From positions 1-43,201 of the forward strand of contig JBIOEA010000019.1 in assembly GCA_044445605.1 (NCBI GenBank): 43,201 bases of DNA, read 5' to 3'. The DNA is from CAWKDC01 sp044445605. Lineage in GTDB: Bacteria > Pseudomonadota > Gammaproteobacteria > JABCZS01. Made by a program: the position numbers and the translations under genes. The notes under the pieces are model-generated. The model ran no database searches. It had not been told where the DNA came from and saw nothing but the letters and a program-made list of their open reading frames with translations. Shown here in pieces: positions 8,853 to 15,415 of this stretch (the stretch's first letter is position 1; each line of letters starts with the position of its first letter).

Positions 8853-9335
8853 ATGAAACAATGGATCGTTCTGGTACTGTTACTGGCCTTCAGCATGGCA
8901 CACGCAGGTTCCCCACCCCCACCGCCTAAAGATGAACTGGCTATCATCCCTTTCACCATCATTCTTAATGGTGCTCAAAGCGGCATCCATCCAGAAACAC
9001 AAACCATTGCGCTTATTCAAGACGATGCTGCCTGGAAAGCATTTTGGGCCAAGCACAACACCATTTCGCCTCCGCCCGCATCCCCTAATATCGATTTTGC
9101 AAAAAACATGGTGATTACTGTCATCGATAGCGATCAGCCTAACAGCGGTTACTATCTTTCCTTGGATAAAATCGAAAAGCATGATGAAGAACTCTGGGTT
9201 TACGTCACACGCGAACAGCCTGCCGCCGCCTGTATGAACCTTGGCATGGTCGCACAACCTTTTGTGTTCGCAACCTTACCCAAAATGCCGGCTACCGTCA
9301 AATTAGTATTCACCACACATATGTATGCGTGTTGA
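8853..9335 (+). CDS. secreted PrcB-like (PrcB C-terminal domain) protein, 160 aa
   Basis: Residues 1-18 form a clear signal peptide (MKQWIVLVLLLAFSMAHA). The mature part resembles the PrcB C-terminal domain: a tryptophan-containing segment (WKAFWAKHN), then IDFAKNMVITVIDSDQPNSG with the GYYLSL strand after it, and a proline-rich LPKMPATVKLVF end. In Treponema, PrcB is an accessory subunit of the PrcA protease, so a role in binding or regulating a protease is possible but unproven. The open frame begins 44 codons earlier; ATG 8853 is preferred because AGAGG precedes it and a signal peptide follows. It lies 101 bp upstream of the retropepsin-like gene, separated by a family B repeat and another promoter. 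Confidence 0.65.
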   Translation: MKQWIVLVLLLAFSMAHAGSPPPPPKDELAIIPFTIILNGAQSGIHPETQTIALIQDDAAWKAFWAKHNTISPPPASPNIDFAKNMVITVIDSDQPNSGYYLSLDKIEKHDEELWVYVTREQPAAACMNLGMVAQPFVFATLPKMPATVKLVFTTHMYAC

Positions 9336-9342
9336 AGAACAA

Positions 9343-9389
9343 CCCCCCGCCTCGAAATACTCGGCTGCCCCCTTTAAAACGGGGCATAG
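9343..9389. repeat. family B repeat between the PrcB-like and retropepsin genes
   Basis: CCCCCCGCCTCGAAATACTC followed by GGCTGCCCCCTTT..AAACGGGGC matches the 50-bp units at 15261-15310 with a few changes. It lies just upstream of the extended -10 promoter at 9395. Confidence 0.8.
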
Positions 9390-9394
9390 AATTA

Positions 9395-9403
9395 TGGTAT
9401 ACT
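9395..9403 (+). promoter_or_regulatory. extended -10 promoter of the retropepsin operon
   Basis: TGG-TATACT at 9395-9403, about 34 bp before the ATG at 9437. The -35 region is weak, as expected for extended -10 promoters. Confidence 0.5.
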
Positions 9404-9436
9404 TCCTGGCAGGGAATAAGAACGTCAGGAGCATCC

Positions 9437-10000
9437 ATGCAGATTGCCTTTGTAAACAAACGATTATTGACCGCTGCTATGATCGGATTAATCGGTTTAT
9501 CATCACAAGCTGTCGACATTGCCGACCACAAAATTGTCGGCCGTGTTGAATCAGCCCTGGTCACCGATCACCAAATCAAAATGAATGTCCGTATGGACAC
9601 CGGCGCCCAAACGTCCTCTCTCAGTGCGACTGACATTGAAATCTTTAAAAAAGACGGGAAAGAATGGGTTCGGTTCACAGTCGACCCAACACGCACCGAT
9701 AAAAAATACCGTTTAGAGCGCCCGCTCCTACGCTACATTAAAATTCGTAAACGTCATGGGGAACTGGAAGAAGTCTCTGACATCGCGGCCGGCAAAGCAT
9801 TCGAACGTCGCCCTGTTGTCAGCATCCCCGTCTGTTTGGGTAAACAAAGCAAAATGGTTGAAGTATCACTGACAGATCGCTCCCACTTCAACTACCCCAT
9901 GTTAATGGGCCGCGTGGGCATGCAAAGCTTTGGGATACTCATTGATCCAACACGCAGCTTCACAGCCAAGCCGCAATGTCCGTCCCCTTCTAACTCTTAA
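9437..10000 (+). CDS. retropepsin-like aspartic protease (RimB/ATP-dependent zinc protease family)
   Basis: The 187-aa protein starts with a signal peptide or anchor (about residues 1-25, ending near SSQA). A retropepsin-like fold follows, with the catalytic motif MDTGAQTSSL and a second conserved segment YPMLMGRVGM. This is the PF05618 family, misleadingly named ATP-dependent zinc protease. The open frame begins 36 codons earlier inside a repeat; ATG 9437 has AGGAG 5 nt upstream and exposes the signal peptide. It is the first gene of a tight three-gene operon with the next two. In some annotation sets the homologous trio is named RloA-RloB-RloC, linked to osmotic stress; this is recalled, not verified. 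Its substrate is unknown. Confidence 0.85.
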   Translation: MQIAFVNKRLLTAAMIGLIGLSSQAVDIADHKIVGRVESALVTDHQIKMNVRMDTGAQTSSLSATDIEIFKKDGKEWVRFTVDPTRTDKKYRLERPLLRYIKIRKRHGELEEVSDIAAGKAFERRPVVSIPVCLGKQSKMVEVSLTDRSHFNYPMLMGRVGMQSFGILIDPTRSFTAKPQCPSPSNS

Positions 10001-10011
10001 GAGGCACTCCC

Positions 10012-11574
10012 TTGAACTACAAAAAACATTTGGTTGTCTTATCGATCATTCTGACCGGCCTGGCGCTTTGGGTATTCTTATATAAAACGATGGTGTTGCA
10101 TTTGCCACTGCAATCTGGCGGCACAAGCACCGTGTGGACAGTTGAATCACGCATCAACTTTGAAGCGATGGGCAAACCAGTCAAAATTAATTTCACGATC
10201 CCACCCGAGCAACCTCATTTTGCGCGTTTAGATGAAAGCTTTGTATCGCGCAAGTATGGCAGCACCATTGCTAAAGTCGGTGACAACCGGGTTGCTACAC
10301 TCAGCATTCGCCGCGCCACTGACGGACAAACCTTGTATTACCGTGCTCAATTTTACGTGGATGAATCACATCAAGGCGCTCCATTATCCAACCGCGGTAT
10401 TAACATGCGTACTGTCTACGAAGGCGCTAAAGCAACGGCTTCAAACACACTCGTCCATGACGTTCGCGAAACATCCGCAGATAGCCTCACGTTCGCTGCC
10501 GGGTTAGTGCGTAGCCTGCTTAATACAAAGGATGGCAATGTATCCATTTTATTGGACCGTAATTATTCCACGGAAAATATCGCGAAAACAGCACAAGCGC
10601 TATTGCTAGGCCCCACCAAACAAGAAGGCCCCAATATTACAAGCCGTTTGATTTACGGTTTCCGGCTCACTGATGACGTAGAAACACGCAAAAATATTCC
10701 TCTCGAAATCTATCTGGGTGTTTGGGATAGCACACAAGAAGCGTGGCATTATCTCAACCCGACGAACGCGACGGTAGGGTTACCCCATAACTTTCTCATC
10801 TGGCAATACGGCGACGAACCTTTTGTAACGGTTGATAATGGAAGCAACCCCAATATGGCCTTCTCATTCACACAGCAAATGCAACCGACGGTCAATATTG
10901 CTCAAGAAGCTGCAATCAAATCCAAATCGTTCTTGATCGACTTTTCATTATTTAGCCTGCCACTCCAAACACAGCAATTGTATCAAGTGTTGATCATGAT
11001 CCCGCTGGGCGCGTTGGTCGTGCTGGTGATGCGCAGCTTCGTGGGTATCCAAACGTTTGGTACGTTCATGCCCGTGTTGATTGCATTGGCCTTCCGTGAA
11101 ACGGATCTACTGTCAGGTATATTCTTATTCACCCTGATTGTCACGATCGGGTTATCGTTGCGGTTCTATCTCGAACATTTAAAATTATTATTGATTCCGC
11201 GTTTGAGTGTTGTCTTGTCGGGTGTTGTGCTGATCATGATGGTCTTAAGTATTGTCAGCCACAAAATGGGGCTCAGTTATGGATTGTCATTTGCGCTATT
11301 CCCGATGGTTATCATCACGATGACCATCGAGCGGATGTCAATCGAGTGGGAAGAACGCAATGCCTGGGAAGCCATTCAGCAAGCGATGGGTAGCTTGTTG
11401 TGCGCATCACTCTCCTATTTAGTGATGACCAACAGCGCTGCTGAACATATTTTATTTGTGTTCCCTGAATTGATTCTGCTAGTGATTGTTTTCATGTTGT
11501 GGATTGGTCATTATCATGGTTACCGTCTATCCGAGTTGTTACGCTTCAAAGATTTGGCTAAAAAGGAACTCTAA
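10012..11574 (+). CDS. inactive transglutaminase fused to 7TM domain
   Basis: The 520-aa membrane protein has an N-terminal helix (about 8-28), then a large domain outside the membrane of the inactive transglutaminase type (about 40-310). A C-terminal bundle of about seven helices follows (about 330-510). The layout matches PF14400 plus PF14402. It starts with TTG at 10012, preceded by AGAGG; the first in-frame ATG falls after the first membrane helix and would delete it, so TTG is preferred. It lies 11 bp after the protease gene and shares one base with the next gene (TAATG). The fixed trio suggests that the membrane protein, protease and ligase act on a common peptide or envelope substrate; this is inference. 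Confidence 0.85.
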   Translation: MNYKKHLVVLSIILTGLALWVFLYKTMVLHLPLQSGGTSTVWTVESRINFEAMGKPVKINFTIPPEQPHFARLDESFVSRKYGSTIAKVGDNRVATLSIRRATDGQTLYYRAQFYVDESHQGAPLSNRGINMRTVYEGAKATASNTLVHDVRETSADSLTFAAGLVRSLLNTKDGNVSILLDRNYSTENIAKTAQALLLGPTKQEGPNITSRLIYGFRLTDDVETRKNIPLEIYLGVWDSTQEAWHYLNPTNATVGLPHNFLIWQYGDEPFVTVDNGSNPNMAFSFTQQMQPTVNIAQEAAIKSKSFLIDFSLFSLPLQTQQLYQVLIMIPLGALVVLVMRSFVGIQTFGTFMPVLIALAFRETDLLSGIFLFTLIVTIGLSLRFYLEHLKLLLIPRLSVVLSGVVLIMMVLSIVSHKMGLSYGLSFALFPMVIITMTIERMSIEWEERNAWEAIQQAMGSLLCASLSYLVMTNSAAEHILFVFPELILLVIVFMLWIGHYHGYRLSELLRFKDLAKKEL

Positions 11575-12527
11575 TGCAAAACCCTTTTGCTGTTCTGAAA
11601 GCGTTAAAAAAAATGGGCATTCTCGGCATGAACCAACGGAATGCGGAATTTATTCAGTTGTACAATCCGCGCAAAAACTTCCCGCTGGTTGATAACAAAA
11701 TCTTGACCAAGAAGTTAGCATCGCAGGTGGGGATCGGCGTACCTGAATTATATTGCGTCGTGGAAATTGAACATCAGATTGCGCAACTGCATGAAGCGCT
11801 CAAAAAATATTCGAGCTTTGTGATCAAACCTGCGCATGGTAGCGGCGGCACGGGCATTGTGGTAATCACAGGACGACGCGGCAATAATTATTTAAAATCC
11901 GACGGCACCATCATGACGCCGGACGATTTAAGTTTTCACGTATCCAATACATTGAGTGGTTTGTATAGCCTAGGCGGTTACCCTGATGCAGCGATGATCG
12001 AATATCGCGTCGAATTTGATCCCCTGTTTCAAGAAGTAAGTTACCAGGGCGTGCCGGATATCCGAGTGATCGTTTTTCAAGGCTATCCTGTGATGGCAAT
12101 GGTCCGTTTGCCCACGCGGCAATCCGGTGGTAAAGCGAATTTGCATCAAGGTGCCATTGGGGTTGGTGTGGATATTCAAACGGGCTACACGCGTACGGGT
12201 GTACAACATAACCAATTAGCGACACTGCATCCTGATACCGGTTCCCCCGTCGAAGGCATTACGATTCCTCACTGGGAACATTTATTAGTGTATTGCGCCC
12301 GTTGTTATGAATTGACTGGGCTGGGTTATATCGGCGCGGACATTGTCTTAGATAAAAATAAAGGCCCCATGATGCTTGAGATGAATGCCCGCCCAGGGTT
12401 GGCCATTCAAATTGCGAATCAAAAAGGGTTGTTGCCACGTTTAAATCGTATTAAAGAAATCGTTCATGAAAAACGTACACCAGAAGAGCGTGTTGCGTTT
12501 GTGTTGAAAGACCCAGTGTTTAAATAG
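11574..12527 (+). CDS. alpha-L-glutamate ligase-like ATP-grasp protein
   Basis: The 317-aa ATP-grasp protein belongs to the alpha-L-glutamate ligase-like/sugar-transfer-associated group (PF14397). Visible features are the lysine and glycine-rich loop KPAHGSGGTGIVVI, the GVPDIRVIVFQG strand, and the metal-binding end MMLEMNARPGLAIQIAN. The family is expected to join an amino acid or acid to an amine using ATP. It begins at ATG 11574 overlapping the previous stop (TAATG), with AAAGGA upstream, so translation is coupled. The gene ends the operon; ten bases after its stop comes the second long copy of the 71-bp repeat with a family A hairpin. Confidence 0.85.
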   Translation: MQNPFAVLKALKKMGILGMNQRNAEFIQLYNPRKNFPLVDNKILTKKLASQVGIGVPELYCVVEIEHQIAQLHEALKKYSSFVIKPAHGSGGTGIVVITGRRGNNYLKSDGTIMTPDDLSFHVSNTLSGLYSLGGYPDAAMIEYRVEFDPLFQEVSYQGVPDIRVIVFQGYPVMAMVRLPTRQSGGKANLHQGAIGVGVDIQTGYTRTGVQHNQLATLHPDTGSPVEGITIPHWEHLLVYCARCYELTGLGYIGADIVLDKNKGPMMLEMNARPGLAIQIANQKGLLPRLNRIKEIVHEKRTPEERVAFVLKDPVFK

Positions 12528-12536
12528 CTAGGTAAC

Positions 12537-12607
12537 CGTTCAGATCCCGAAATTCATAATGTACACATGCACTTTCTTGTAGGGGCGAAACATCTTTCGC
12601 CCTCTTT
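12537..12607 (+). repeat. 71-bp interspersed repeat with family A hairpin, copy 2
   Basis: It matches 803-873 at 69 of 71 positions; both differences lie in the first 21 bases. The hairpin occupies 12579-12607. It lies ten bases after the stop of the ATP-grasp gene on the same strand. Confidence 0.85.
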
Positions 12608-12664
12608 GTAAAGCTGCTCATTACCCATAAGTTCGGATGTTAGGCAAAGGCGCTCCTACCGCCT

Positions 12665-12901
12665 CGACGTCATCCCAGAAAAAATGCCCCCACAAACTTA
12701 ATACGTAGACGGTAAATTGCAGGCATTTTTATCTGGGACCCAGTGGCAATATGTAAAAATGCTCGATCCGAACATAAATGTGTGCCGTACCTTTAATTAA
12801 ACGCACAATGAACCATATCGTGCCTGGGTCCCAGATAATAATCTGTGACAACTCCGTTTATTTTAACCGACAGTTGACAGATTATTTCTGGGATGACGTC
12901 G
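12665..12901. mobile_element. MITE-like palindromic element with 17-bp perfect terminal inverted repeats
   Basis: CGACGTCATCCCAGAAA (12665-12681) is the exact reverse complement of 12885-12901. Inside are two further inverted repeats. TCCCAGAAAAAATGCC pairs with the GGCATTTTTATCTGGGA stretch near 12722-12738, and TCCCAGATAATAATCTGT pairs with ACAGATTATTTCTGGGA. GGGACCCAG and CTGGGTCCC also pair. It has no coding capacity. The outward flanks keep some symmetry (ACCGC left, GCGGT right). This is the structure of a non-autonomous mobile or REPIN-type element. Confidence 0.65.
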
Positions 12902-12975
12902 CGGTGTGGGCGTAGCCCGTTTGAACCTAACGTTGATTAGGCACTAAGCCGCATCTTCAAGTGCGATGGGTATAG

Positions 12976-13590
12976 CTAGTAAGGCGCACCATTAGCACCT
13001 ATCGCATGATACATCGATAGGCAGCGTTCCGGCGCCGTATGCATCTGTTCACCTTGTACATGCTCGCTGGTACACATGCCTGGTTTAAATTCTTCAAAAT
13101 AGACGGTTGCGGCCTCTACTTCCACAGGGTCCGTGCTTGCTAGACAAGCCTTTTTTGCCTTTTCAATCAAAGTGTCCATGCTTTTTGCCCAATGCAATGG
13201 CACAGGCTCTGCTGTGTGCACAGGATGAATATGCATATGTCCACACCAACTCTGATGCATCGCTTTATAATCAGCTTCTAAACAGTTTGTTTTCGACTCT
13301 GTGCAAGCAGCTGCCTTCTGATTGTAAAAGTCTTGGGCGGCCACGTTCCCCGCTGCCTCGCATGCAGCAGCCGCTTTATTAAGTGCAGTTTGCATGTCTT
13401 CATCGTTGACCACGCCCTGAAAACCACAAGAGACCGAAAAAGAAGAAGATTTATCAGCGGACGTCGAGTCTGCCAATGCTAATGATGAGGATGAGGATGT
13501 TTCAGCGCCCGTCAGTATTTCTTCAGCCCCAACCTGTAAGGAAAGGAAACATCCAAGTGATGCGACTAACAATGCTTGTGCGATTTTCAT
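12976..13590 (-). CDS. secreted Cys-rich hypothetical protein, 204 aa
   Basis: Residues 1-22 form a signal peptide (hydrophobic run, likely cleavage after VGA). A Ser-rich linker follows (about 30-52), then a domain with eight cysteines (SCGF, AACE, AACT, NCLE, WCGH, ACLA, MCTS, RCLS). That is enough for four disulfide bonds in the periplasm or outside the cell. The segment WCGHMHIHPVHTAEP is rich in histidine and could bind a metal. No family was recognised. ATG 13590 has AAAGGGG about 6 nt upstream. It is transcribed toward the repeat region and separated from trmJ by 78 bp. Role unknown. Confidence 0.7.
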   Translation of the reverse strand: MKIAQALLVASLGCFLSLQVGAEEILTGAETSSSSSLALADSTSADKSSSFSVSCGFQGVVNDEDMQTALNKAAAACEAAGNVAAQDFYNQKAAACTESKTNCLEADYKAMHQSWCGHMHIHPVHTAEPVPLHWAKSMDTLIEKAKKACLASTDPVEVEAATVYFEEFKPGMCTSEHVQGEQMHTAPERCLSMYHAIGANGAPY

Positions 13591-13668
13591 GTCATCCCCT
13601 TTATGGTTATCTCATTTTCTTATGTTAGTTAAGCGTAGTATCACATGGGGAGTCTTGCAAGCAAGAAT

Positions 13669-14391
13669 TTAGCGCGCATCCTTCACAGCCTTAAATATCC
13701 CTCTCAATATACTGATTTCCGTATCATCGGGGGCGGCGCGCAAGAACAAACGGCGTAGACGTTCTTTCAATAAGCGGGGATGCGCTGGGTCCAAAAAGCG
13801 AATATGGATCAATGTGTCATATAAATGATCCATCATTCGGTCAAAGTCAGCCATCGGGGCGGGAGTATGAGACGGCACAGGCAATGCTACGATGTCACGC
13901 ATCGCCATCATGACCTCATAACACAATACTTGAACCGCCGATGCCAAATTCAATGCGCGGCAATCTGGTGAAGTCGGAATCTCAACATGGAAATGGCACA
14001 TTTGTAGTTCTTCATTATACAGCCCGCCACGTTCCCGCCCAAAAACCAGTGCGACTTTTTGGCCAGCACCCACCATGGCACACACCTTCGGGCCCAATTC
14101 ACGCGGGCCTACCATCGGCCAAGGCAAATGACGCGACTGTGCACTTGTGCCAATCACGCACGTTGCATCTGCAATGGCTTCGGATAATGTCGGAACGATG
14201 CGAGCATGCTCAAGAATATCGACCGCATGCGTCGTGGCACGTGCCTCCGCGCGAGGATCAGGGAAGAATTTCGGGTTAACCAAGACCAAGCGCGTGAAAC
14301 CCATCGTTTTTATCGCGCGTGCGGCGGCACCAATATTGCCAGGGTGCGAGGTTTCGACCAGCACGATGTCGACAAGATTAACGTCTATCAT
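13669..14391 (-). CDS. trmJ: tRNA (cytidine/uridine-2'-O-)-methyltransferase TrmJ
   Basis: TrmJ methylates the 2'-O of nucleotide 32 in the anticodon loop of several tRNAs using SAM. The 240-aa protein is a SPOUT-class (trefoil knot) enzyme. The N-terminus IVLVETSHPGNIGAAARAIKTMG is typical, as are VALVFGRERGGL and the knot segment IPTSPDCRALNLASAVQVLCYE. E. coli TrmJ has 246 aa. ATG 14391 lies 2 bp after the suhB stop, so the two are probably cotranscribed. The suhB/trmJ neighbourhood is common in gammaproteobacteria; in E. coli the pair is divergent, here it runs in one direction. Confidence 0.93.
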   Translation of the reverse strand: MIDVNLVDIVLVETSHPGNIGAAARAIKTMGFTRLVLVNPKFFPDPRAEARATTHAVDILEHARIVPTLSEAIADATCVIGTSAQSRHLPWPMVGPRELGPKVCAMVGAGQKVALVFGRERGGLYNEELQMCHFHVEIPTSPDCRALNLASAVQVLCYEVMMAMRDIVALPVPSHTPAPMADFDRMMDHLYDTLIHIRFLDPAHPRLLKERLRRLFLRAAPDDTEISILRGIFKAVKDAR

Positions 14392-14393
14392 CG

Positions 14394-15161
14394 CTAGTCC
14401 CGCAAGACTGCCTGTAAGGCAGGCATCAATTTCAAATTGCTGGCAACAAAACTACCCGTACTTAAAAAGTTATCGCCTTCTAATCCGACAACCACACCGC
14501 CCGCTTCCGAGATCATCAAGGTGCCCGCTGCGATGTCCCACAATTGCATGCCCCACTGTACGCAACCGTCTGCATAGCCCGCAGCGACATGCGCTAAATC
14601 CAGCGCGGCAGAACCACTGCGACGTATCGCACCAGCTTGAATCGTTAATTGCGTCATCTTTTGAATATGTTCGGGCGTTAATTCGGTTTTGTTGAAACTC
14701 ATCGTCACCAATGACTTTGGCAACAACTTAATATTACGTACACGCATCCGCTTGTCATTGCAAAATGCGCCGGAACCGCGTGTTGCGGTGAATAAAGTGT
14801 CACGGATGGGATCATAAATCAAACCGTGTTCAATACGGCCTTCTTCTTCGTAGGCAATCGAAATGCAAAAATTGGGGTAACCATGAATGAAGTTCGTGGT
14901 GCCATCCAATGGATCAATGATCCAGCGGCAGTTATCATGACCAATAGTATCACCCGACTCTTCACCTAAAAAACCATGGGTTGGATAGAACTTGGACAAA
15001 GTGTCCATGATGATTTCTTCTGATTTTCGATCCACTTCCGTGACGTAATCGTTCTCACCCTTGGAAGATACTTTGACGTCCTCTAGACGCTCATAGGCCC
15101 GCATAATGTGACTACCTGCTTTGCGCGCCGCGCGCGTAGCGATACTTAAAAATGGATGCAT
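14394..15161 (-). CDS. suhB: inositol-1-monophosphatase SuhB
   Basis: SuhB is a Mg2+-dependent inositol monophosphatase fold; in E. coli it also joins the NusA/NusB antitermination complex on rRNA operons. The 255-aa protein has all the metal-site motifs: GEES (E67), WIIDPLDGTTNFIHG (D83, D86) and WDIAAGTLMISEAGG (D209). E. coli SuhB has 267 aa. ATG 15161 has AAGAGG about 8 nt upstream. It is the first gene of a suhB-trmJ unit with an extended -10 promoter at 15208-15216. Confidence 0.95.
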   Translation of the reverse strand: MHPFLSIATRAARKAGSHIMRAYERLEDVKVSSKGENDYVTEVDRKSEEIIMDTLSKFYPTHGFLGEESGDTIGHDNCRWIIDPLDGTTNFIHGYPNFCISIAYEEEGRIEHGLIYDPIRDTLFTATRGSGAFCNDKRMRVRNIKLLPKSLVTMSFNKTELTPEHIQKMTQLTIQAGAIRRSGSAALDLAHVAAGYADGCVQWGMQLWDIAAGTLMISEAGGVVVGLEGDNFLSTGSFVASNLKLMPALQAVLRD

Positions 15162-15207
15162 GGGGGGGACCTCTTAAGAATGCTAGGGGGAGAACCAACG
15201 GATGCGT

Positions 15208-15216
15208 AGCATACCA
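15208..15216 (-). promoter_or_regulatory. extended -10 promoter of suhB-trmJ
   Basis: On the minus strand TGG-TATGCT, about 47 bp before the suhB ATG. It has the same TGGTAT form as the promoters at 9395, 34869, 37731 and 41436. Confidence 0.45.
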
Positions 15217-15260
15217 AATTTAAGGGCTAGGGTCTATACCTCCCCTATTCGATCTAAAAA

Positions 15261-15310
15261 TCCCCCGCCTCGGAATACTCAGCTGCCCCCTTTTGCAAAG
15301 GGGGCGTAAG
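15261..15310. repeat. family B repeat, 50-bp unit 1
   Basis: TCCCCCGCCTCGGAATACTC is followed by AGCTGCCCCCTTTT..AAAGGGGGCGTAAG. A second unit starts 60 bp later at 15321. The core hairpin is CCCCCTTTTGCAAAGGGGG. Confidence 0.85.
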
Positions 15311-15320
15311 ATTCTTTGTG

Positions 15321-15370
15321 TCCCCCACCTCGGAATACTCAGCCACCGAACTTTCCAAAGTGGGCGTAAG
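15321..15370. repeat. family B repeat, 50-bp unit 2 (diverged)
   Basis: It starts TCCCCCACCTCGGAATACTC and ends CCAAAGTGGGCGTAAG. It is tandem with unit 1 at a period of 60 bp. The hairpin arm has lost pairing (CCGAACTTT against AAAGTGGG), so this copy looks older. Confidence 0.8.
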
Positions 15371-15380
15371 CCTAATGAGC

Positions 15381-15409
15381 TTGCTAGCCAACTGTATTTA
15401 GTCTATAAT
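15381..15409 (+). promoter_or_regulatory. promoter of the YopT-like gene
   Basis: TTGCTA (15381-15386), a 17-bp spacer and a perfect TATAAT (15404-15409). The predicted start point, about 7 nt after the -10 box, falls at or next to the ATG at 15416. Confidence 0.6.
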
Positions 15410-15415
15410 GCAAGC

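Larger units (their letters stand above)
12528..12975. other. gene-free repeat and MITE-like region (448 bp)
   Basis: This spacer lies between two converging genes. It holds the second 71-bp repeat copy (12537-12607) and a 237-bp palindromic element (12665-12901). No open frame with a ribosome site was seen. Confidence 0.7.

Noticed and set aside
9329..9436. Longer N-terminus for the retropepsin-like protein
   Set aside because: The extra 36 codons are translated family B repeat (NNPPPRNTRLPPLKRG) and would bury the signal peptide; ATG 9437 has a good ribosome site.
12541..12975. Small RNA or tRNA gene in the repeat spacer
   Set aside because: The pairing is explained by terminal and internal inverted repeats of a MITE-like element; no tRNA features are present.
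15261..15370. CRISPR array
   Set aside because: Only two diverged 50-bp units with a 10-bp gap, internally palindromic, and no cas genes; these are family B repeats.
15293..15415. Longer N-terminus for the YopT-like protein
   Set aside because: The 41 extra codons start at a TTG inside a family B repeat and read through a second repeat and the promoter.
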